DNA from: Clostridia bacterium
Lineage (GTDB): Bacteria; Bacillota_A; Clostridia; Oscillospirales; CAG-272
DNA: 14,292 bases
NCBI GenBank assembly: GCA_017542695.1
Contig: JAFXWT010000326.1
Coordinates: 1 to 14,292 of the forward strand
Direction of reading: 5' to 3'
The translations under genes were made by a program, and so were the position numbers. Below the pieces are notes generated by a model. That model ran no database searches. It was not told where the DNA came from and worked only from the letters and a program-made list of their open reading frames with translations. This document shows, one piece after another, positions 7,894-14,143 of the stretch. Position 1 is the stretch's first letter. Each line of letters begins with the position of its first letter.

Positions 7894-7921
7894 GAAACGG
7901 GTATAAAAACGACCGTAGTAT
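7887..7921 (+). promoter_or_regulatory. Repeated promoter-like element, copy D
   Basis: TTTTCTTGAAAC at 7887-7898, with TGAAAC at 7893-7898, then 15 nt to CGTA at 7914-7917. There are 33 nt to the ATG at 7951. It is almost the same as copy A, including the spacer motif ATAAAAACGA. The housekeeping reading is TTGAAA-N18-TAGTAT. Confidence 0.7.
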
Positions 7922-7950
7922 TTCACAGAGATCAAAGAAAGGATGTTTTT

Positions 7951-8307
7951 ATGGATCACGAAATACTACCGAGAAAATTTGATATATTCTGGTCGACTCT
8001 CCCCGACGTCGGAGGATCGGTACAGATCGGAACCCGTCCCGTCGTCATCGTTCAGAATAACGTCGGAAATGGAAACTCAACGACTGTCATCATTGTTCCG
8101 CTCACGAGTAAAAACAAGCGAGACTTACCGACACACGTCGAGCTGCCGCCGAGCGTAACTTCGTTTGCTTTGAGTTCAATCGCTCTTTGCGAGCAGATCC
8201 AGACGATACCGATCGACCGTCTGAAATACAAAATGGGAGAAATAAAGGACTATGAGTATAAGCAAAAGATCAACGACGCCCTTCGCGTTTCGCTCGCGTT
8301 GAATTAA
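7951..8307 (+). CDS. PemK/MazF-family toxin-like protein
   Basis: The 118-aa protein fits the PemK/MazF family, whose members are sequence-specific endoribonucleases that cleave mRNA and stop growth unless bound by an antitoxin. Supporting segments are GSVQIGTRPVVIVQNNVGN near residues 22-40, where the family has the G-x-Q-x-G-x-RPVVIVQN pattern, then TTVIIVPLTSKNKRDLPTHVEL, then SSIALCEQIQTIPIDRL, typical of the C-terminal half. Length is normal. AAAGGA at 7938-7943 is 7 nt upstream of the ATG. It sits alone between promoter-like copy D and a terminator; no MazE/AbrB or ribbon-helix-helix antitoxin gene is adjacent. The antitoxin may be elsewhere, or the HTH gene downstream could serve, but the terminator between them argues against a classical operon. 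Confidence 0.85.
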   Translation: MDHEILPRKFDIFWSTLPDVGGSVQIGTRPVVIVQNNVGNGNSTTVIIVPLTSKNKRDLPTHVELPPSVTSFALSSIALCEQIQTIPIDRLKYKMGEIKDYEYKQKINDALRVSLALN

Positions 8308-8315
8308 ATTGTCAT

Positions 8316-8343
8316 AAAAAAGTTACTCGATCGAGCCTTTTTT
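8316..8343 (+). terminator. Terminator after PemK/MazF-like gene
   Basis: The A6-G arm (8316-8322) pairs with C-T6 (8337-8343), with an inner CTC/GAG stem around GATC. A run of six T ends the structure. The A-arm/T-arm symmetry means it could also act in the opposite direction. Confidence 0.6.
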
Positions 8344-8367
8344 GTGCTTGAAAATCGGTCAGCGTGC

Positions 8368-8396
8368 TTGATTTTCGGAGCCGCTTATGATATAAT
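8368..8396 (+). promoter_or_regulatory. Canonical housekeeping promoter for HTH/LURP-one-like operon
   Basis: TTGATT at 8368-8373, a 17-nt spacer, and a perfect TATAAT at 8391-8396. It differs in sequence and spacing from the four repeated elements, so this operon is probably controlled separately. The expected transcription start near 8403 lies downstream of the ATG at 8397, which therefore cannot be the start codon of the next gene. Confidence 0.75.
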
Positions 8397-8444
8397 ATGA
8401 TCAGTTCTTTTTACCCTTGTGTATTTACGACGGAGGAAAACAAA

Positions 8445-8660
8445 ATGGCAGTAAGTTATAAAAGATTGTGGCATCTGCTCCTCGATAAGAACATGACCAA
8501 ACTGGACCTTGCAAAGTCTGCAGGGGTCTCTCGCTATGCTCTTACGAAGATGGGCAAGGATGAAGACGTCACAACCGACGTTCTTACGAAGATATGCGAC
8601 GCCCTCGACTGTCAGATCGAGGACATCGTTGAATTTATCCCGGGGAAGAAAGAAGAATGA
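8445..8660 (+). CDS. Small Xre-family helix-turn-helix regulator
   Basis: The 71-aa protein is a single-domain HTH regulator of the Cro/CI (Xre) type, similar in layout to YozG-like proteins. The helix-turn-helix is near residues 18-45 (MTKLDLAKSAGVSRYALTKM), followed by DVTTDVLTKICDALDCQIEDIVEF, the usual end of such domains. The ATG at 8445 is preferred to 8397 because CGGAGG at 8431-8436 lies 8 nt before it and because 8397 overlaps the promoter. It probably binds an operator as a dimer, perhaps its own promoter. It overlaps the next gene by ATGA, so the pair is translationally coupled. Confidence 0.85.
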   Translation: MAVSYKRLWHLLLDKNMTKLDLAKSAGVSRYALTKMGKDEDVTTDVLTKICDALDCQIEDIVEFIPGKKEE

Positions 8661-9127
8661 AACTTCTCTTTAAGCAACGCTTCTTTTCGTGGTTTGATAG
8701 CTACGATATTTACGACGAGGCGGGAAACACTGTATATGTGGTCAGAGGGCAACTCGCTTGGGGACATTGCCTAAAGATATTTGACCCCGCGGGCCGTGAG
8801 GTTGGAACGGTCAGAGAAAAGATCATCACGTTCCTTCCCAAGTTCGAGGTCTATATGGGTAACACCTACATCGGAAGGATCAGCAAAGAGCTCACACTGT
8901 TCAGACCGAAGTACGATATTGACTTCAACGGCTGGCATATCGACGGCAACTTCATTGAGTGGGACTACCACATTTCCGGGGCAAGAGGAGAACTGGTTGC
9001 CTCGATCTCCAAGCAGATATTTAACTTGACCGATACCTATGTGATCGACGTTGTCAACCCGAACGATGCGCTCTGCGCGTTAATGTTTGTGCTTGCTATC
9101 GACGCCGAGAAATGTTCAAGAAACTAA
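8657..9127 (+). CDS. LURP-one-related (YxjI-like) protein
   Basis: The 156-aa protein resembles the LURP-one-related (LOR) family, a tubby-like beta-barrel fold that may bind lipids or membranes; bacterial members have no established function. Supporting segments are KQRFFSWFDSYDIYDEAGNTVYVVRG, LKIFDPAGREVGTVREK and the repeated beta-hairpin pattern, ending in a hydrophobic helix (ALCALMFVLAIDAEKC). The start ATG overlaps the stop of the HTH gene (ATGA), so it is probably translated by coupling. The 3' end (from 9042) is duplicated at 10005, which suggests that the present C-terminus was supplied by an insertion event. The protein ends SRN, whereas the downstream copy ends SRRN. Confidence 0.75.
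   Translation: MKLLFKQRFFSWFDSYDIYDEAGNTVYVVRGQLAWGHCLKIFDPAGREVGTVREKIITFLPKFEVYMGNTYIGRISKELTLFRPKYDIDFNGWHIDGNFIEWDYHISGARGELVASISKQIFNLTDTYVIDVVNPNDALCALMFVLAIDAEKCSRN
9042..9127 (+). repeat. Direct repeat, left copy (3' end of LURP-one-like gene)
   Basis: Of the first 81 bases (9042-9122), 78 match 10005-10085. Similarity then continues to the stop codon through an in-frame 3-nt length difference. Differences are at 9082, 9091 and 9097, all third codon positions and all synonymous (Leu, Val, Ala). The right copy lies 963 nt downstream. Confidence 0.95.
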
Positions 9128-9186
9128 CCTAAAAAACATTTATAACTCCCAAAAAGTTTAATTAGATTTATCAGAGGAGAATGCAT

Positions 9187-9996
9187 ATGCCTTTTAGAAC
9201 AATACCAGCATTATCAGATTCAAAAGATGAGCTTTTTGTTTTTAATACTCTGGCAGATCCATCAGGAATAAGCTTGAATAACTTTATCATTGCACAAAGG
9301 AATACTTTCGGATTAAAAAACAACTACCTATTTCATGTTTCTAGAGAGTGTGCAAATTATGCGGCTGACGAATGCAGAGAATATATTTCTTACTTGGAGA
9401 GGCAAAGCGTTCTCTGGGGATTTGTCGTGAGCAATTCGGTATCCAGAAAAAATGTGGGGACAATACTTCATCCAAACTGGCTTTACACGTTTAATATTGA
9501 TATTCAGTTTGATATCAATAAAATGATCAAAGCCACATCTGACAATGTGTTTGATTTTTTTGAAAAAGCTCACAGTGATGTGATACAAGAAGGAAACTCA
9601 ATAGGAAAAAATATGTTGAAACAAAAGATAGTCTCTGATATAAGCGATTATCTTGAGAAAGACCAAGGAAGAGAGTTTTTATTATTTAATCATAATGTTC
9701 AGGAATTCGATGTGTTTATTTTTAGTGATCATGTAACGATTGAATCTCATCGTACTCCTATTTGCAAGAGAGATTTCAAGTATTCAGAATACGACTTAAA
9801 AGAGTTACCTAATAAGGATTATATGAAAGGTTTTTTTGTAGCAATCGTTACATATTTCAAAGGAGCGCACGAACTGCCAGCACATGATTGTAGTGTTTTT
9901 GGTGTTCCGGCAAGTCATCCATATGCTTTAGGGTACACAATATATTCAATAGACACTCATGCGAATAATAACGATGAATTGAAAGATTGGTATTAA
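9187..9996 (+). CDS. AT-rich orphan gene inserted between two copies of the LOR gene end
   Basis: I do not recognise this 269-aa protein. The ATG at 9187 is preferred over 9181 because AGGAG at 9175-9179 is 7 nt from the former and only 1 nt from the latter. It is clearly richer in A and T than the HTH, LOR and NYN genes around it. Segments include FNIDIQFDINKMIK near 105-118, a helical middle (KKQ-like region with KIVSDISDYLEKDQGREF near 148-165), an acidic beta strand pair (FDVFIFSDHVTIESH), and a C-terminus with GAHELPAHDCSVFGVPASHPYALGYT. The His/Cys/Asp content could hold a catalytic or metal site, but no known motif is seen. No signal peptide or membrane segment. It ends 8 nt before the right repeat, so the insert holds just this gene. 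Recent acquisition is inferred. Confidence 0.7.
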   Translation: MPFRTIPALSDSKDELFVFNTLADPSGISLNNFIIAQRNTFGLKNNYLFHVSRECANYAADECREYISYLERQSVLWGFVVSNSVSRKNVGTILHPNWLYTFNIDIQFDINKMIKATSDNVFDFFEKAHSDVIQEGNSIGKNMLKQKIVSDISDYLEKDQGREFLLFNHNVQEFDVFIFSDHVTIESHRTPICKRDFKYSEYDLKELPNKDYMKGFFVAIVTYFKGAHELPAHDCSVFGVPASHPYALGYTIYSIDTHANNNDELKDWY

Positions 9997-10004
9997 GTTT
10001 ATGA

Positions 10005-10093
10005 TGATCGACGTTGTCAACCCGAACGATGCGCTCTGCGCGTTGATGTTTGTACTTGCCATCGACGCCGAGAAATGTTCAAGAAGAAACTGA
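10005..10093 (+). pseudogene. Displaced 3' remnant of the LURP-one-like gene
   Basis: This is the right copy of the direct repeat. In the frame from the ATG at 10001 it encodes a 30-codon stretch matching the end of the 8657 gene (IDVVNPNDALCALMFVLAID, ending CSRRN) up to a TGA. It lacks the first four-fifths of the gene and has no convincing ribosome binding site, so it is a remnant rather than a gene. It lies 27 nt before the NYN gene, which suggests that LOR and NYN were once directly adjacent. Confidence 0.85.
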
Positions 10094-10120
10094 TTATCAA
10101 CTACACGTGAGGATTTATTC

Positions 10121-10909
10121 ATGGAAATCAAAGCACTGTTTCGCAAGAAGAAACAGACAGCCGCAGTATTTGTAGACTTTGAACATTGGAGTTATTCGCT
10201 GAACCGCCTGTACGGCCTGAAACCGAGGATCGAGGATTTTGGCGAAGAACTTACGAAGCAGTATGACGTTAAGCGTATCTTCTTTTTCGGTGATTTTTCC
10301 GAAGGAAGGTTAAGTTCATCCGTTGAGGAAATTCGCAGGATAACAAACAATATCATCGAGACGAAAAATCCTTCTGTCCATCCGTCAAAGGACTTTACGG
10401 ACTTTATTCTGCTTGACTATATTTATCGGGATGTAGACGAGTATCCCAAAACGGATGTGTATATCCTTTTCTCCGGAGACGGTCACTTTTCATCTGTTGC
10501 CGCTTATCTCAAAAACAAAAAGAAGAAAAAGGTGGTTGTTTACGGGATTCGTAAAGCAATCAGCAATGCTCTGCGATCGGTGTCTGACGAATGCATTGAG
10601 TTGCCTACAAGCGATCAGGAATTTGAGCGTTATTATAAAATGATCCTCAGCAATATGGATTATCTCGACAGTCAGAATCGGATTATGTATCCGACCTTCA
10701 GAACGACGGTACAGAACGTAGCACGCCGCAACAATGTCGAAGAACGGTACATAACAGCCGCACTTGAGGAACTGATACATAAGGATATAATCCATCAGGA
10801 GACCGTTAACGGTGGTTTTCAGAAACAAGTCAAAATACTGAAAACGGATTGGGACTTAGCCGAAAGGTTCGGCCTGTGGGTAAAGGAAAAAAAGACGGAG
10901 AGAGTATAA
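10121..10909 (+). CDS. NYN-domain (PIN-like) putative ribonuclease
   Basis: The 262-aa protein has an N-terminal NYN domain (LabA/DUF88-like, PIN-like fold), a family of metal-dependent nucleases thought to act on RNA. Supporting residues are D19 in VFVDFEH, D91 and D94 in SKDFTDFILLDYIY, and D120 in LFSGDGHFSSVAAYLK, followed by the strand KKVVVYG. These acidic positions match the expected metal site. The C-terminal part, about residues 165-255, looks like a winged-helix or OST-HTH-type domain (TTVQNVARRNNVEERYITAALEELIHKDII) suited to binding nucleic acid. GTGAGG at 10107-10112 lies 8 nt before the ATG. It is followed after 36 nt by the AAA+ gene. The target is unknown. Confidence 0.85.
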   Translation: MEIKALFRKKKQTAAVFVDFEHWSYSLNRLYGLKPRIEDFGEELTKQYDVKRIFFFGDFSEGRLSSSVEEIRRITNNIIETKNPSVHPSKDFTDFILLDYIYRDVDEYPKTDVYILFSGDGHFSSVAAYLKNKKKKKVVVYGIRKAISNALRSVSDECIELPTSDQEFERYYKMILSNMDYLDSQNRIMYPTFRTTVQNVARRNNVEERYITAALEELIHKDIIHQETVNGGFQKQVKILKTDWDLAERFGLWVKEKKTERV

Positions 10910-10945
10910 ACTTATTAACTATATAGCAAGGATGAGGGGAAAACC

Positions 10946-12580
10946 ATGGCAAAAATTGATGTGTTAAGAAAGAACTTTGATCTGCTGAAAGACAGTTTTA
11001 ATAAGACAAGTAACGATGGTTATCAAGTTATGTCTTCGTTCAAGAATATTATTGTTCCCATGATTGAATTGTCCTTTGACGAGGGCTGTGAGATGTGGGT
11101 GTATCTTTTAAAACGATATAGTAACGAAGAACTTGCTTCCCCCATTGATTATCATCACTTAACAGATGATATGGTCGAATCTCTTGAATTCGATGATGCT
11201 GTAAAAGTTTTTTCACGCAAAGACGATATCGCAGAGTATGTGTTCAAATATGATAGGTATGATGGTCATTTGCACTGCGAATGGTTTATAAGGGATTTAG
11301 TAAATAGTGAATATTATGATCTTGCAAGAAAACTGATCGATCTTTTGCTTGAGAACACATATGGAGATAATGATCCACAGCAAAATCTATTCGATACGCT
11401 TTATCAGGCGATTGTCAGCTCCGAAACACGCTGGAAAATCAACTCAGATGGAATCGATTTTTTGAGCGAATGGTTTAATAAAGTCGAATCAAAAACAAGA
11501 CGAGCTCAATTGGAAGTTGGATTGCTTTCACTTATTGATTGTGTAGAGGGAGACAGTCCCAGAGGAGCTATGCCGTTTAGTATGATAAACGAACCCGACG
11601 CATTAGAAAGGTTAGCAGCAGATAAAACCAAGACAAAACCAAATAATATGGCAAGCAGTCAGCCAAGTGAGTTTGACGTTGTGATGAGAGAAAGAAGAGA
11701 GCTACAAGAAAGCAAAAATGCCGAAAAAACGTTAACCTCTGAATTGAAAGATGCTGTCATCGATGAATCTGTTCTCAATGAAGCGATGAAAGAGCTAAAC
11801 GACTTAATTGGTCTTGAAACAGTAAAAGAAGATGTAAAAAGTCTTTGCAATTTTATGCGCGTAAGACAACTGAGAAAAGAGCGGCAATTGAAGGTGCCGG
11901 ATATGTCACAGCATTTAGTTTTCTCGGGAAACCCCGGAACAGGAAAAACAACCGTCGCTCGAATTATCGGCAGGATTTATCATGCACTTGGTTTTCTGAG
12001 CAAGGGGCACTTTGTTGAAGTCGATCGAAGCGGTTTGGTTGCGGGGTACGTGGGTCAAACAGCAATTAAAACACAAGAAGTTATAGATAGTGCTATGGGC
12101 GGTGTTATGTTTATAGATGAAGCATATTCGTTAGCTCCGAAATATAAGGAGGATTTTGGGGCAGAGGCCATTGAAACAATCCTTAAATCAATGGAGGATC
12201 ACCGTGAAGATTTTGTTGTGATTGTTGCTGGCTATGATGAACTTATGGAGTCATTTATCAATTCTAATCCGGGACTCAAATCAAGATTTAATAAGTTTAT
12301 TCACTTCCCGGACTATAAGGGGAATGAGCTTTTAGATATATTCCTTAAATTTCTTGAAAGAAACAATTACACTATTGAAATGCAAGCGTTACCAATATTA
12401 TCAAGGTATTTTGAGCAATTATATGTCAGCCGCGATGAGAACTTTGGTAATGCTCGTGATGTAAGAAACATATTTGAAAAGGTTGTAGCAAATCAAGCCA
12501 ACAGAATAGTTACTGTTGATAATCTAAGTGACAAGGACATACTTGAAATCAAGAAAGCGGATTTTAAAGATATTATCTGA
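10946..12580 (+). CDS. CbxX/CfxQ (SpoVK-like) AAA+ ATPase
   Basis: The 544-aa protein has a C-terminal AAA+ domain of the CbxX/CfxQ group, relatives of SpoVK and the ESX protein EccA, which form hexamers that remodel client proteins. Walker A GNPGTGKTT at 328-336 is preceded by MSQHLVFS; the pore-loop-like LVAGYVGQTAIKT follows; Walker B D391-E392 is in VMFIDEAYSLAP; then SNPGLKSRFNKFIHFPDY with the probable arginine finger, and a sensor-2-like FGNARDVRNIFEKVV. The first 270 residues are unfamiliar, acidic and helical, and may choose the client. GAGGGG at 10934-10939 precedes the ATG by 6 nt. Base composition is more AT-rich than the neighbouring NYN and polymerase genes, which hints at separate origin. 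The gene partner and substrate are not visible. Confidence 0.88.
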   Translation: MAKIDVLRKNFDLLKDSFNKTSNDGYQVMSSFKNIIVPMIELSFDEGCEMWVYLLKRYSNEELASPIDYHHLTDDMVESLEFDDAVKVFSRKDDIAEYVFKYDRYDGHLHCEWFIRDLVNSEYYDLARKLIDLLLENTYGDNDPQQNLFDTLYQAIVSSETRWKINSDGIDFLSEWFNKVESKTRRAQLEVGLLSLIDCVEGDSPRGAMPFSMINEPDALERLAADKTKTKPNNMASSQPSEFDVVMRERRELQESKNAEKTLTSELKDAVIDESVLNEAMKELNDLIGLETVKEDVKSLCNFMRVRQLRKERQLKVPDMSQHLVFSGNPGTGKTTVARIIGRIYHALGFLSKGHFVEVDRSGLVAGYVGQTAIKTQEVIDSAMGGVMFIDEAYSLAPKYKEDFGAEAIETILKSMEDHREDFVVIVAGYDELMESFINSNPGLKSRFNKFIHFPDYKGNELLDIFLKFLERNNYTIEMQALPILSRYFEQLYVSRDENFGNARDVRNIFEKVVANQANRIVTVDNLSDKDILEIKKADFKDII

Positions 12581-12616
12581 GAGTTGGAAGATTACATGAA
12601 GGGATGGTGAGCGCAG

Positions 12617-14125
12617 ATGATCGACGACGGCAACATATACATTGCGATAGACCTGAAGTCTTTCTATGCCTCCGTCGAATGTGTTGCACGCGGTCGCGAT
12701 CCGCTCACCACAAATCTTGTAGTCGCGGATGAAAGCCGGACGGAAAAGACGATTTGCCTTGCCGTCTCCCCTTCGCTTAAATCCTACGGGATTTCGGGCA
12801 GGGCGAGGTTGTTTGAAGCAGTACAGAAGGTCAATGAAGTCAACCGACAAAGAAAGTATGCGTTGCGAGGGAAACCCTTTTCAGGCAAGTCGGATGATGA
12901 TACGAAGGTAAAATCCGATCCAACGCTTGAACTGGATTTTATCAAAGCTCCGCCGAGAATGGCGGAGTATATGAAAGTCAGCGGACAGATCTATTCGATC
13001 TATTTGCGTGACGTGGCGCCGGAGGACATATTTGCTTACTCTGTCGATGAGGTCTTCATCGATGCGACCTACTATCTGAAGACCTACAAACTGACGGCGC
13101 ATGATTTCGCAATGCGCTTGATCAAGAACGTTCTTGCAGAGACAGGGATCACGGCGACTGCCGGCATTGGGACGAATATGTTTCTTGCCAAAGTCGCTAT
13201 GGACGTTACGGCAAAACACATGCCGGCAGATAAAGATGGCGTTCGCATTGCCGAGTTGGACGTGTTGAGCTTCAGGAAACAGCTGTGGGATCACAAGCCC
13301 ATTACGGATATATGGCGCATCGGTCCGGGAATTGCAAAGCGCCTCGAAGCAATGTATATTTACACGCTTGGAGATATTGCCAGGTGTTCGATCAACAATG
13401 AAGAAAGACTGTATAAAGAGTTTGGAGTAAACGCTGAACTGCTCATTAATCACGCTTGGGGTTGGGAGCCGACGACGATAGCAGACGTCAAAGCGTACAA
13501 GCCCGAGAACAATAGCTTGAGTTCCGGGCAGGTGTTGTCTCAGCCTTATGATTTTAAGAAAGGTCGCCTCATCGTTCAGGAAATGACCGATCTGCTCGTG
13601 CTGGATCTTGTCGAAAAAGGGCTTGTAACCGATCAAATGGTGCTGACTGTTGGCTATGACATTGAAAATCTCACCAATGGTAAACGCTACGACGGCGCCG
13701 TCGAAACAGACCGTTACGGTCGGAAGACTCCCAAACAAGCGCACGGGTCTATCAATCTCGGAAAGTTTACCTCTTCCACCAAACTGATCATGGATAAGGT
13801 CACTGAGCTCTATGAGCGGATAGTTGACAAAGATCTGACGGTTCGCAGAATGTACGTTGTTGCAAACCACGTCATTGATGAGTCGAAAGCGAACGCCGAA
13901 CCCGAACAAATTCAGATGTCACTTTTTGACGATCCGGAAGAGATTGAAAAGAAAAACGCCGCTGAGAAAGCGGCGCTGGAAAGAGAGCGCAAGATTCAGG
14001 AGACTTCAATTAAACTCAAAAAGAAGTTTGGTAAGAACGCCATCCTCAAGGGCATGAATCTTCAGGAAGGTGCAACAACGATTGAAAGAAACAAATCTAT
14101 AGGCGGACACAAGTCAGGCGAATAA
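12617..14125 (+). CDS. UvrX-like Y-family translesion DNA polymerase
   Basis: The 502-aa product is a Y-family polymerase (DinB/UmuC superfamily), nearest in style to the UvrX/YqjW proteins of Gram-positive mobile elements, and should copy past DNA damage with low fidelity. D12 in AIDLKSFYASVE and D144-E145 in YSVDEVFID are the catalytic acidic residues; Y17 is the likely steric gate. TAGIGTNMFLAKVAMD marks the end of the palm, WRIGPGIAKRLEAM is a helix-hairpin-helix, then the little-finger domain follows. QMSLF at 433-437 is a good beta-clamp binding motif, followed by a charged helical tail of about 65 residues. Residues about 75-105 form a loop not seen in short DinB proteins. GGTGAG at 12606-12611 is the ribosome binding site. 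It probably shares a transcript with the AAA+ gene and the next gene. Confidence 0.92.
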   Translation: MIDDGNIYIAIDLKSFYASVECVARGRDPLTTNLVVADESRTEKTICLAVSPSLKSYGISGRARLFEAVQKVNEVNRQRKYALRGKPFSGKSDDDTKVKSDPTLELDFIKAPPRMAEYMKVSGQIYSIYLRDVAPEDIFAYSVDEVFIDATYYLKTYKLTAHDFAMRLIKNVLAETGITATAGIGTNMFLAKVAMDVTAKHMPADKDGVRIAELDVLSFRKQLWDHKPITDIWRIGPGIAKRLEAMYIYTLGDIARCSINNEERLYKEFGVNAELLINHAWGWEPTTIADVKAYKPENNSLSSGQVLSQPYDFKKGRLIVQEMTDLLVLDLVEKGLVTDQMVLTVGYDIENLTNGKRYDGAVETDRYGRKTPKQAHGSINLGKFTSSTKLIMDKVTELYERIVDKDLTVRRMYVVANHVIDESKANAEPEQIQMSLFDDPEEIEKKNAAEKAALERERKIQETSIKLKKKFGKNAILKGMNLQEGATTIERNKSIGGHKSGE

Positions 14126-14143
14126 GGAAGGAGTAAAACAAAA

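Noticed and set aside
8397..8444. Upstream ATG at 8397 as start of the HTH gene
   Set aside because: It abuts the -10 box TATAAT and would lie upstream of the expected transcript start; CGGAGG favours 8445.
9128..9180. Promoter for the AT-rich cargo gene (TATAAC at 9141)
   Set aside because: No acceptable -35 box at 16-18 nt upstream; in AT-rich DNA such a -10 match is expected by chance. Expression may come from the upstream operon.
10001..10093. A separate 30-codon small gene
   Set aside because: It repeats the C-terminal end of the 8657 gene and has no convincing ribosome binding site; better explained as a displaced remnant.
10085..10110. Possible fifth repeated promoter element (AGAAAC-N15-CGTG) before the NYN gene
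   Set aside because: Both boxes deviate from TGAAAC and CGTA, the TTTTCTT tract is absent, and CGTG overlaps the ribosome binding site only about 12 nt from the start codon.
12881..13909. 342-codon open frame on the - strand
   Set aside because: It lies wholly inside the clearly homologous Y-family polymerase gene, has no ribosome binding site context that I can see and no recognisable motif; a shadow of the coding strand.
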